A DNA stretch of 64,000 nucleotides from Gammaproteobacteria bacterium (lineage in GTDB: Bacteria > Pseudomonadota > Gammaproteobacteria > Burkholderiales > Thiobacillaceae): NCBI GenBank assembly GCA_018820765.1, contig JAHJNN010000012.1, positions 1-64,000 on the forward strand, written 5' to 3'. Position numbers and translations under genes: made by a program. Positions 35,802 through 42,956 of the stretch are shown here, in pieces. Numbering within the stretch: position 1 is the stretch's first letter; the number at the start of each line of letters is the position of its first letter. The notes beneath the pieces are model-generated. The model made no database searches and was not told the DNA's origin. It saw only the letters and a program-made list of their open reading frames with translations.

Positions 35802-36287
35802 TCAGCCACGGCGCGCCGCTTCGATCGTGGCGATGTCGATCTTTCGCATCGTCATCATCGAATCAAACGCGCGTTTGGCGGCAGCGGGATCGGGATCGGC
35901 GATCGCTTCCATCAGCGCCCGCGGCGTGATTTGCCAGGACAATCCCCATTTGTCCTTGCACCAGCCACACGCACTCTCCTCGCCGCCATTGCCGACGATC
36001 GCGTTCCAGTAGCGATCCGTTTCGGCCTGGTCATCGGTTGCGACCTGGAACGAGAACGCCTCGCTGTGGCTGAACTCGGGGCCTCCGTTGAGCCCGAGGC
36101 ACGGAATGCCCATCACGGTGAAACTGACCGTCAACACATCCCCCTGCTTCCCGGAGGGGAAGTCTCCCGGTGCGCGATACACCGCGTCGACCGAAGAGTC
36201 CGGAAAGGTTGCGGCGTAGAACCGTGCCGCGTCTTCTGCGGTCCCGTCGAACCAAAGGCAAATGGTGTTCTTGGCGATATTTGTCAT
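35802..36287 (-). CDS. PhnB-like VOC-fold protein
   Basis: The 161-residue protein matches the PhnB/3-demethylubiquinone methyltransferase-like family: ICLWFDGTAEDAARFYAATF, FSHSEAFSFQVATDDQAETD and CGWCKDKWGLSWQITPRALM. Despite the database name these are VOC-fold proteins without a methyltransferase domain. It is in the sigma-factor operon, 16 bp after a YCII gene. Substrate is unknown. Confidence 0.88.
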   Translation of the reverse strand: MTNIAKNTICLWFDGTAEDAARFYAATFPDSSVDAVYRAPGDFPSGKQGDVLTVSFTVMGIPCLGLNGGPEFSHSEAFSFQVATDDQAETDRYWNAIVGNGGEESACGWCKDKWGLSWQITPRALMEAIADPDPAAAKRAFDSMMTMRKIDIATIEAARRG

Positions 36288-36303
36288 GATATTTCCCCAG
36301 GTT

Positions 36304-36660
36304 TCACTGCACGTAGCACGGCGCGCACTCGCGCACCTCTACGGTGGCGAAGCGCGCGGCGGGACAGGCCTCTGCGATCCGCACGGCTTCGTCGCGGCTA
36401 TCGCACTCGATCAGGAAGAAGCCGCCGACCATTTCGCGCGCCTCGGCGAAGGGGCCGTCGACCAGGCTGGCCTGCTCGCCGCGACGCTGCACCCGCACGC
36501 CGCGGCTGTCGGGCCGTAGCGATTCGCTGGCGACAAGTTGTCCGCGCGCGGCGAGCCCCTGGCCGAATTCGACCATCTCGGCGTAGAGCGCGCGGCCCTC
36601 ATCCTCGCTGCGGGTGTCGCGCTGGCCGCGCGGTTCGACGATCATCAACAAGTATTTCAT
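36304..36660 (-). CDS. YCII/DGPF-domain protein 1
   Basis: This 118-residue protein has the YCII-related pattern: MKYLLMIVE at the start and the DGPF motif in SLVDGPFAEAREMVGGFFLI. DGPF proteins are the characteristic partners of ECF42 sigma factors and are thought to be controlled by them. No catalytic activity is established. It lies between a VOC gene and the PhnB-like gene. Confidence 0.9.
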   Translation of the reverse strand: MKYLLMIVEPRGQRDTRSEDEGRALYAEMVEFGQGLAARGQLVASESLRPDSRGVRVQRRGEQASLVDGPFAEAREMVGGFFLIECDSRDEAVRIAEACPAARFATVEVRECAPCYVQ

Positions 36661-36710
36661 TGCAACATCCTCTTTGGGGTTTGGCAGGGATTTCCACCAC
36701 ATGGCTTGGC

Positions 36711-37091
36711 TTATTGCATCGAATGCAGGCCGACGAGATTGCCCTCGGTGTCGTGGACGAGCGCGATGTGGCCGTATTCGCCGATGGGCATTTTCGCCTT
36801 GAAGAGCGTCCCGCCGGCTTCGACGGCGCGCTGCGCCTCGACCGCGCAATCTGCGCAGGCGAAATACACCAGCGTGCCGCCGCCGCCCGGACGCACGCCG
36901 TCCATCTTCACCAGCGCGCCGCCAGCCCCCACGCGGTCCTTTTCCATGGGAAAGGCCCACATTTCCAGTTCCCCCAGACTGTCCGGATTCTTCAGGCTTT
37001 CCAGCGTGACGCCCAGCATGCGTTCGTAGAAGGCGCGCGCACGCGGCATGTCTCCCACATAAATTTCAAACCAGATAACGGGGTTGTTCAT
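36711..37091 (-). CDS. VOC-family (glyoxalase-like) protein
   Basis: The 126-residue protein has VIWFEIYVGDMPRARAFYER, an EMWAFPMEK strand and a C-terminal GEYGHIALVHDTEGNLVGLH with the expected metal-ligand positions. It is a single-domain VOC protein of unknown substrate in the sigma-factor operon. Confidence 0.88.
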   Translation of the reverse strand: MNNPVIWFEIYVGDMPRARAFYERMLGVTLESLKNPDSLGELEMWAFPMEKDRVGAGGALVKMDGVRPGGGGTLVYFACADCAVEAQRAVEAGGTLFKAKMPIGEYGHIALVHDTEGNLVGLHSMQ

Positions 37092-37117
37092 GGTGTCTCT
37101 CCTTTTGTGATCCTGGT

Positions 37118-37549
37118 TCAGGCGGCATTCCCACCGTTCAGCGTCGTCTGCTTCAGTCTCTCGACCTCCGGCGACGGCCCGAAATCATCCAGTTCGTACA
37201 GCGGCCGCACCTCGATTTCCGCCGGCTTGCCGCGCCCGGCCGGGTTGGGGAAGCGCCGCGCCCATTCCATCGCCTCCGCGCGCGACTGCACCTGGATCAG
37301 GGTGTAGCCGGCGATCAACTCCTTCGTTTCGGCGAACGGGCCGTCGATCACGCTGCGCGCATCGCCGTCGTAGCGGATGCGCCAGCCCTGCGAGCTGGGC
37401 TTGAGGCCCGCGCCGTCGAGCAGCACGCCGGCTTTCATCAACTGCTCATGGTAGTCGGCCATTTCGGCCAGCAACGCCGGATCGGCCGTAACCGGGATGG
37501 TTTCGGCCTCGGTTTCCGCGGTGGCCTTGACGATGATCATGTAACGCAT
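37118..37549 (-). CDS. YCII/DGPF-domain protein 2
   Basis: This 143-residue protein begins MRYMIIVKATAETEA and has the motif SVIDGPFAETKELIAGYTLI. The C-terminal part (PAEIEVRPLYELDDFGPSPE) is typical of the longer DGPF proteins linked to extracytoplasmic sigma factors. It is the first gene of the operon, so the promoter should lie upstream, in the gap to the accessory patch. Confidence 0.9.
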   Translation of the reverse strand: MRYMIIVKATAETEAETIPVTADPALLAEMADYHEQLMKAGVLLDGAGLKPSSQGWRIRYDGDARSVIDGPFAETKELIAGYTLIQVQSRAEAMEWARRFPNPAGRGKPAEIEVRPLYELDDFGPSPEVERLKQTTLNGGNAA

Positions 37550-37696
37550 GAGCGCCTCCTGTATGTATATAAACGATGCAACCGCCAATGGATTCCGGGC
37601 TGCTGTCTTCACGACGAGCCGGCCCCGCCGGAATCGACATGCCTGCTGAAAATAAATAATGAAGTCCAAGGCGTGCGCTGATGGCGCTCGCAGCCT

Positions 37697-37712
37697 ATTA
37701 CCGATCGGTAAT
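37697..37712. promoter_or_regulatory. Perfect TetR-type palindrome, site 1
   Basis: ATTACCGATCGGTAAT is a 16-bp perfect palindrome of the kind bound by TetR-family repressors. A second, degenerate copy lies exactly 50 bp further on. No TetR gene is in the window. Confidence 0.55.
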
Positions 37713-37746
37713 GTTCATAGGGAAGACCCGTCTACCAGCTCAATCG

Positions 37747-37762
37747 ATTACCGGTCGGAAAT
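37747..37762. promoter_or_regulatory. TetR-type palindrome, site 2
   Basis: ATTACCGGTCGGAAAT matches site 1 at 14 of 16 positions. Spacing of 50 bp centre to centre would place both on nearly the same face of the helix. Confidence 0.45.
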
Positions 37763-37889
37763 TATTTCACTGCCCTCTGGCCGTTAGCGGCCTCCGACGA
37801 CGGTTTGCTGCCAGTCAGGAGGCTGGCCTCACGTTCGGTCATCGGCCGAAGGCGACGAGCGCCTTTCGATTGGCTGCGGGCTCGCCGAA

Positions 37890-37910
37890 TCAAATGATGC
37901 TGACCCCTTT
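37890..37910. repeat. 21-bp inverted repeat, left copy
   Basis: The sequence contains AAATGATGCTGACCCCTTT. Its inverted partner lies at 38573-38593 with one mismatch, and a partial third copy begins near 38640. Confidence 0.6.
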
Positions 37911-38044
37911 TGCCGGTCAGCGGCGCTTTAGGAGGCGCATAATCCTTAATCATCAGTCCTTTAAACACCTAAATTAGAAACCCAGCGGTGAAACGCTTTC
38001 TGCCATCCGCTGAATTTTCCCGTTAGGAACACAAGGAGAGACTC

Positions 38045-38419
38045 GTGAAAGTTTTTTGGGATGAAAATGGCGATAGGATTTACTTTGGCCCGGGCAAGCC
38101 CATCGAACAACCTAAGGCCCAACCATCTAAGGCTGAGAACAGGCCCGTTCCTGAGCCTCCAGCGGAGCCGGATCCTCGATTTCTGATTGTTGCCAGATAT
38201 CAGTTTATCTATTCAATAGTGGGGCTGGTTCTCGGTTTGGTATGCATCATTGGGGGGATGGTTCTCTTCTTCGCTGGCGTCACAGGCTCAATTAACTGGA
38301 CGGCCAAAGTGGGAAACGCAGAATCCACCCTTGCAAATGGTTCTCCTGGCATTGTCTTGTTTCTTGTCGGCCTTTTCGTCGTATGGGTAAGTCGATTCTC
38401 AGTAACTTTGAAGAAGTGA
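38045..38419 (+). CDS. Hypothetical membrane protein
   Basis: The 124-residue protein has a proline-rich soluble start (about residues 1-48) and two membrane helices (about 58-80 and 102-120: YSIVGLVLGLVCIIGGMVLF and GIVLFLVGLFVVWVS). The GTG start has a good AAGGAGAG ribosome site. Codon usage is more AT-rich than the flanks, suggesting transfer. It lies between inverted copies of a 21-bp repeat. No family is recognised. Confidence 0.6.
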   Translation: MKVFWDENGDRIYFGPGKPIEQPKAQPSKAENRPVPEPPAEPDPRFLIVARYQFIYSIVGLVLGLVCIIGGMVLFFAGVTGSINWTAKVGNAESTLANGSPGIVLFLVGLFVVWVSRFSVTLKK

Positions 38420-38835
38420 CCGAATTCCAGGCTTCTAGCTCTTGTAAGGAGAGCAACGCCCTGACGCGCTCGACTCATGCGTAGTATTAGGCGTTTTCCA
38501 GCGTCTGATCTCGAATCAAGATTCCACGCGTTCATAGCGTCTTTCCTGACTAAATGGACTAAAGAAGGGACTAAAGGGGTCAGTATCATTTGATTTGTCG
38601 AACCCGTAGCCCATCCTTACCGACAAAAAAACAATTCCGATGCTGACCCCTTTGATGTGACCCCTTTGATGATCGTCATTTGAACCTGCAACCTTCAACC
38701 ACCCCATTCACTTCCGACAAAAACCCCCGCTTCAGAGGGTGCCACGAACAGCGGCGGGCAGATGCGGGGGTAGCGGTGAACGGCAGCCCAGACTAAAGTT
38801 GCTGCTGTCTAAATTGCGTTCGGCAACATAATAAA
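38420..38835. other. Repeat-rich gap without a supported gene
   Basis: This 416-bp stretch contains the inverted partner (38573-38593) of the 21-bp repeat, preceded by a run of GGACTAAAG-like units. A further CTGACCCCTTTGATGTGACCCC segment lies near 38640-38665. I see no coding sequence or clear promoter. Confidence 0.5.
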
Positions 38836-39321
38836 ATGACATACATCGCAGAACTGTTTAACCCGGGGACAGCTACCGGCTCTATCGCAACCAACATTGT
38901 GGGCGGAGTCGGAGTAGTGGTAGTGCTTGGAGTCTTTGCGTGGTTAGGCGGCCCTCTGCGATGGCTAGTAAAGGGTCGAACACTCAAACTGCTACTGAAC
39001 GGTCGCAGATTCGTTTTCGTTTTCAACCCCACGCACGGACAGGCGAAAGTTGTGACATTTCTAGTAGGCGGTGAAGTTGGCGAGGGAAGAAACAGCAACG
39101 AATATACCTGGAGAATCCGACATGGCGCACTCGAAGTGCTAGCCAATGACGGCAAGGTATATAGTCGGTTTGTTCACGATAAAAAGTCCGGGAAACTGGC
39201 ACACACCAACGACCCAGACACAAGATCTATCCATGGGCAATACATGGTTCCGCACTTTACGCCTTGGCCAAGTATTGCCGAACAAGCCGCCCCAACTGAC
39301 GCGGAAAATCGGCGCAGCTGA
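38836..39321 (+). CDS. Hypothetical single-pass membrane protein
   Basis: The 161-residue protein has one membrane helix (about residues 18-42, NIVGGVGVVVVLGVFAWLGG), then a basic linker and a soluble beta-rich domain (RRFVFVFNPTHGQAKVVTFL...). No ribosome site is obvious. It lies in the lower-GC accessory patch and no family is recognised. Confidence 0.5.
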   Translation: MTYIAELFNPGTATGSIATNIVGGVGVVVVLGVFAWLGGPLRWLVKGRTLKLLLNGRRFVFVFNPTHGQAKVVTFLVGGEVGEGRNSNEYTWRIRHGALEVLANDGKVYSRFVHDKKSGKLAHTNDPDTRSIHGQYMVPHFTPWPSIAEQAAPTDAENRRS

Positions 39322-39341
39322 GCAGCGGCGTTAGGCATCGA

Positions 39342-39974
39342 ATGAAGCTGTGGGACTACTCACCGATTCAAGACAAGGCCCGCCGCGCTCGGCTTGAGGC
39401 CGCACCCCCGTTCGCCGAAATTGCTCAGGCTGTAGCAGGCGGTATGCGCATTCAGTGCACGCATCCAGATGCGTGCGACGAAGCGGCCGGGTTCATGCGC
39501 ATCGTTTGCTGCGTATCGATCGATCGCGATCTTTTTGATCTGTTCTTTAACTCCGAGAGCGGCTATCGCGGGCGCTACTTTGTCTCACCAGAGGAAGGTC
39601 TTCTCGCAAATGGCCAACTGCTCCAACTGATATCGGAGCCACTCGCCACCTTCATGGTTCATGGCAATATGCCCAGCACTCATGTCGAGCTTTCGCTCCG
39701 CGCTTCCTCCGCCAAGGCTTGGCTGGCGGAGGTTGGTAAGGGCTTCTGCCCCGCTTGTGCTGGCGAATGGACAACGCCTCAAGATGCAGCCGCCGAGATA
39801 CTCAACAATCGATGGGAACACGGGAATAAAGCAAAGGCGCTGTATGGTCGAAAGGCACCGCGGTTACAGCAATTGCGCATCATGGGAGCCTTTGTCGATG
39901 CTTTTGGCAATGAACACGTCACCACGCAGAAGCGCGGTCGCGCCCAACAGATACATGAGTTTGGTTGGTCATAG
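39342..39974 (+). CDS. Hypothetical protein
   Basis: The 210-residue soluble protein has several cysteines (IQCTHPDACDEA, RIVCCVS, GFCPACAGEW) that could bind a metal. The C-terminal part is basic (KALYGRKAPRLQQLRIMG). It starts 5 bp after a GTTAGGC sequence, which is reminiscent of an integron cassette, but no full attC was found. Its codon use is closer to the bulk genome than its left neighbours. No family is recognised. Confidence 0.55.
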   Translation: MKLWDYSPIQDKARRARLEAAPPFAEIAQAVAGGMRIQCTHPDACDEAAGFMRIVCCVSIDRDLFDLFFNSESGYRGRYFVSPEEGLLANGQLLQLISEPLATFMVHGNMPSTHVELSLRASSAKAWLAEVGKGFCPACAGEWTTPQDAAAEILNNRWEHGNKAKALYGRKAPRLQQLRIMGAFVDAFGNEHVTTQKRGRAQQIHEFGWS

Positions 39975-40098
39975 TCTGGAGGCGGGCAACTCGGTACCGA
40001 ATCCTCCATCGAGCGGCGTCCGCTTTAGGAACACAGGGCGAACCCTAATAGCTGTCGCCCAACCGGTCGCTCCAGACCGGTTGCAGTCCAAGAACAAT

Positions 40099-40125
40099 CG
40101 CCGCTGCAGGCAACCCGCAGCGGCG
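40099..40125 (-). terminator. Hairpin after the globin operon
   Basis: CGCCGCTGC/GCAGCGGCG makes a perfect 9-bp stem with a 9-nt loop, 27 bp past the globin stop on the minus strand. The following minus-strand bases (ATTGTTCTTGG) are only modestly T-rich, so termination is probable but not certain. Confidence 0.5.
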
Positions 40126-40151
40126 ACGCGCGCAACACTCTCAACCAACGC

Positions 40152-40565
40152 TCAGGCCGGCGCGTAGGCAGCCTCCTTCATCACGCCCGCGAGGGTGCCG
40201 TAGGCCGTCGCCCAGGCGGTTTTCACCTCGTCGGTGAAGGCCGGGCCCAGGCCTTGTTCCAGCGTCCACAGCAGCGCGGTGCCGACGGTGTCGTAGTGCG
40301 CGGCCTGGACGCCGTAGCCGACGTGGCGGCGCGCCATGTCCTGCGCCACCGGGACCAGCTCTTCAAGCCGGGTGAGGCTGTTGACGATGAAGCCGAGCGC
40401 CTGCATGAGCTTCTTGCCCTGCGACTGCAGGTCGCCCTTGAACATGGGCTTGACCTCCGGGTCGAGCGCGAACAGGCGTTGATAGAACAGGCCGGCGGCG
40501 GTGTCCTGGATGGGGACGACGGATGCCCAGGAGGCCTGGATGAGGGAGATTTGCTGGGGGGTCAT
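40152..40565 (-). CDS. Single-domain bacterial haemoglobin
   Basis: This 137-residue globin has the flavohaemoglobin/Vgb-type pattern: MTPQQISLIQASWASVVPIQ, AAGLFYQRLFALDPEVKPMF, and the proximal-histidine region RRHVGYGVQAAHYDTVGTAL. It lacks the FAD reductase domain of flavohaemoglobins. Such globins bind oxygen or detoxify nitric oxide with an electron donor. It is the last gene of an operon of redox proteins and overlaps the cytochrome gene by ATGA. Its co-transcription with a nitrate-regulated operon suggests a role with reactive nitrogen. Confidence 0.92.
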   Translation of the reverse strand: MTPQQISLIQASWASVVPIQDTAAGLFYQRLFALDPEVKPMFKGDLQSQGKKLMQALGFIVNSLTRLEELVPVAQDMARRHVGYGVQAAHYDTVGTALLWTLEQGLGPAFTDEVKTAWATAYGTLAGVMKEAAYAPA

Positions 40566-40912
40566 GGTGTATTCCTCGTGGTGGTGGGGGTTGAAACGGT
40601 TGAAATGATGAAGTCGACCGCCGCCTGGATTTCGGCGTCGGTCAATTCGGGGCGACCGCCGCGCGGCGGCATTTCTTCGCCGGTGGGGCCGGTAAAGCCG
40701 TTGAGCGCGCTGTGAACGAGCGCGTCGCGGCCCTTGGCGAGACGTGCCGTCCACATCGCGGGCTGCTTTAGCTGGGGGGCTTCGGACAGGTCGTTGGCGT
40801 GGCAGGCGGAGCAGACCTGGTCGACGATGCGCTTGCCCGCGGGCGGGGCGTCGGCCAGCGCCGCGTCCGCGCCGAGCGCGCAGGCGAACAGGAGAAACAG
40901 GCTGCGCATCAT
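40562..40912 (-). CDS. Small periplasmic c-type cytochrome (c5-like)
   Basis: The 116-residue precursor has a signal peptide (MMRSLFLLFACALGADAALA) and one haem site (VCSACHAND) near residue 34. The C-terminal half contains a likely axial methionine in GEEMPPRGGRPELTDAEIQA, as in cytochrome c5/c555 proteins. It probably shuttles single electrons in the periplasm. It lies between the DUF3365 gene (8-bp gap) and the globin gene. Confidence 0.9.
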   Translation of the reverse strand: MMRSLFLLFACALGADAALADAPPAGKRIVDQVCSACHANDLSEAPQLKQPAMWTARLAKGRDALVHSALNGFTGPTGEEMPPRGGRPELTDAEIQAAVDFIISTVSTPTTTRNTP

Positions 40913-40920
40913 GGCCGGGC

Positions 40921-41481
40921 TCAGTTCATCGGCAGGCGCAGGACCACGCCGCCCATCACGTCGCCCATCTTGAAGTCCTTGCGCGGGCTGTCCTTGTGGT
41001 CGTTGTGGCAGCTGATGCAGGCCTTGGCCACGGCCTTGTCGGGATAGATCGCGGTGTAGTACTTCTTGCCGCCGAGCGTTTCGGTGGTGTAGTAGGGGTC
41101 GCCCTTCAGCACCGCTTCGAGGCCCGCTTTCTCGACCGGCGTCTTGGCGTTGTTCTGCTTGTTCACCGGCCACAGCGACAGCAGCGAGTAGCTGAACTTG
41201 GCGCCCTTCTCGGCGACGTGCTCGGCGCCGTAGCGGAACATCTGCGCCGGCAGCACCAGCGCCTTGTCGTCCTTCCAGTGCTCGCTCGCCTTGATCACCT
41301 TGTCCTGGTTCTGCAGGCGGTTGACGATCAGCTTGGTGTAGACGATGCGATCCGCCTCCATCACGCTGTGCAGCGCATCGGCAATATCCTTGTGGTCCCA
41401 GTCGGCCGCATGGGCGGGCGTGGCGAACGCGGCGGCCACACCGAGGGCGACGAGGGAGGAAACAACATGAAACTTCCGCAT
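40921..41481 (-). CDS. Periplasmic DUF3365 (Tll0287-like) haem protein
   Basis: The 186-residue protein has a signal peptide (cleavage about AHA-A at residue 25) and a DUF3365 domain (ALVLPAQMFRYGAEHVAEKG and FSYSLLSLWPVNKQNNA). A single c-type haem site, KACISCHNDHKDSP, lies near residue 160. DUF3365 is related to PAS-like sensor folds with bound haem and is suspected to sense redox state or small ligands. Here it is a stand-alone periplasmic protein within the oxidoreductase operon. Confidence 0.88.
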   Translation of the reverse strand: MRKFHVVSSLVALGVAAAFATPAHAADWDHKDIADALHSVMEADRIVYTKLIVNRLQNQDKVIKASEHWKDDKALVLPAQMFRYGAEHVAEKGAKFSYSLLSLWPVNKQNNAKTPVEKAGLEAVLKGDPYYTTETLGGKKYYTAIYPDKAVAKACISCHNDHKDSPRKDFKMGDVMGGVVLRLPMN

Positions 41482-41555
41482 GACTTTCTCCTTTTTCAAA
41501 TACCTACAACACACAAAAACCCGCGGTGCGGGGGATTCCTTGCCCGCTTGCGGGC

Positions 41556-42956
41556 TCATTCTTCGGCTTCATCCGCTTCGCCCGCGGCCTTGCGGGCCTG
41601 GCCGCGGCGCTCGGCTTCGAGCGCCATGCGGATGCTTTCGATCTGCTGGGCTGGCATGCCCTTGAAGTTGCGCGCGACGAGCTTGCCGTCGGCCAGCGCG
41701 TCGAGGCTGAATTGCAGGCCGTGGCAGTTCATGCACACGCTCCTGACCATCTTTTCGTTGGGGCGCAGGTTGTCGTTCTGGTTGTGCTGCACCAGCACGC
41801 GGGTCTCGTCTTCCGGCGTGGTGAATTCGACGCGCGGCAGATGGCAGGTGGCGCACGACACGCCGCTGCCCTTGGCGCCACGTCCGCTGATTTCCTCGTG
41901 CCACAGGGTGAAGTGCGGCGACGCCTTGTAGGCGCGCGTGTGGCCGTCGTCGTGACAGGTGAGGCAGGCCTCGACCGCGGCCTTGCGGGTGTCGAAGCGG
42001 TGCGCGCCGTGGCAGCTCATGCAGGTGAGCTTGGCGTGCCCGGCCGACGGCTTCATCGGCTGCTCGGCCATGCCCGGCTGCATCGGGGTCATGCCCTGCT
42101 TCAGGCGCATGCCGTGCAGGCCGGTGAGGAAGCCCTCGACTTCTTCCTTGTGGCAGCGGGTGCAGACGGTGTGGTCGGGTTGCTTGATCCAGGCCAGCGT
42201 GTCGGACTCATCCTTGGCCTGATGGCAGCCCGAGCAGTTCACCCCGGCCTGCGCGTGGGCGGTGTGTTCCCATTCCGCGACCAGCTTGGGCACCGGGCTC
42301 AGTTCGGCGCGGCCGTCCATGTCGCTTGCCGTGATCGGCTCGCCGTCGAGGTATTCCATGTAAACCATGAAGTCGCGCAGGTGGCGCTCGGGCAGTTTCG
42401 GGTCGTCCTTGAGCTTGCCGCCCTGGCCGTGGCGGATCAGGAAGTCCTCGTACAGCGCACGGTTGTCGTGGAAGTTGTGGCAGCCGCCGGTGGCGCAACT
42501 GGTGAACGCCATGCCCTTGTGGCTGGGGCGTTCCTTTTCGATGTCGCTGTGGCAGCGCACGCAGAAGTCGTCCGGCAGGGTGACGCCGACCGGGCGCGTG
42601 ATCTCGGCCTTGTGCTCGGTGTGGCAGCTCACGCACTGGCGAGCGTCGAGCTTGGCCAGCGTGTCGGCGTTCCTGGGGTCGGTGAATTTGCTGACCGGAT
42701 GCGAATCGTCCATCGCCTTCAGTTCCTTGGCGTGGCACGACAGGCAGGCGTCCTGGATGCCGGCGCTGCCCTTGAACGGTTCGGCGTGGCAGGCTGCGCA
42801 CTTGAGTTCGATCTGGTGATGCGCGTGCGTCACCTTGCCGGGCATGAAGGCTTGCTGGCGATCCGGGGTCTGCACCGCGTAGGCGAGCCAGGCGGCGAGC
42901 AGGCCGCTCGCCGCGAGCCACAGCAGCCACGCGCGATAGTGGGCGAGCCGCTTCAT
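41556..42956 (-). CDS. Membrane-anchored 11-haem cytochrome c
   Basis: The 466-residue protein has one N-terminal membrane helix (about residues 9-27) and eleven haem sites in order: CAACH, CLSCH, CVSCH, CVRCH, CATGGCH (a CX4CH site), CSGCH, CTRCH, CMSCH, CLTCH, CATCH and CMNCH. The layout suggests a periplasmic electron wire or reductase anchored to the inner membrane. It is not a NapC/NrfH tetrahaem protein and no NrfA-type CxxCK site is present. The ATG overlaps the stop of the oxidoreductase gene (TGATG). The Glu/Ala-rich C terminus is soluble. Confidence 0.88.
   Translation of the reverse strand: MKRLAHYRAWLLWLAASGLLAAWLAYAVQTPDRQQAFMPGKVTHAHHQIELKCAACHAEPFKGSAGIQDACLSCHAKELKAMDDSHPVSKFTDPRNADTLAKLDARQCVSCHTEHKAEITRPVGVTLPDDFCVRCHSDIEKERPSHKGMAFTSCATGGCHNFHDNRALYEDFLIRHGQGGKLKDDPKLPERHLRDFMVYMEYLDGEPITASDMDGRAELSPVPKLVAEWEHTAHAQAGVNCSGCHQAKDESDTLAWIKQPDHTVCTRCHKEEVEGFLTGLHGMRLKQGMTPMQPGMAEQPMKPSAGHAKLTCMSCHGAHRFDTRKAAVEACLTCHDDGHTRAYKASPHFTLWHEEISGRGAKGSGVSCATCHLPRVEFTTPEDETRVLVQHNQNDNLRPNEKMVRSVCMNCHGLQFSLDALADGKLVARNFKGMPAQQIESIRMALEAERRGQARKAAGEADEAEE

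Larger units (their letters stand above)
37550..38044. other. Gap with orphan operators and repeats, no supported gene
   Basis: A 98-codon plus-strand frame here resembles nothing and overlaps two palindromic operator-like sites. The right part is lower in GC and contains one arm of a 21-bp inverted repeat pair. The promoter of the sigma-factor operon must lie in the left part, but I cannot place it. Confidence 0.5.

Noticed and set aside
37681..37977. 98-codon plus-strand gene
   Set aside because: It overlaps the two palindromic operator sites and one repeat arm, lacks a ribosome site and has no recognisable domain.
39285..39340. Integron cassette with attC site before the 210-residue hypothetical gene
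   Set aside because: GTTAGGC and a CCCCAAC about 45 bp upstream are present, but the spacing is short, the internal arms do not fold as an attC, and no matching site follows the gene. Partial matches near 38.0, 38.5, 51.85 and 52.5 kb are also incomplete.
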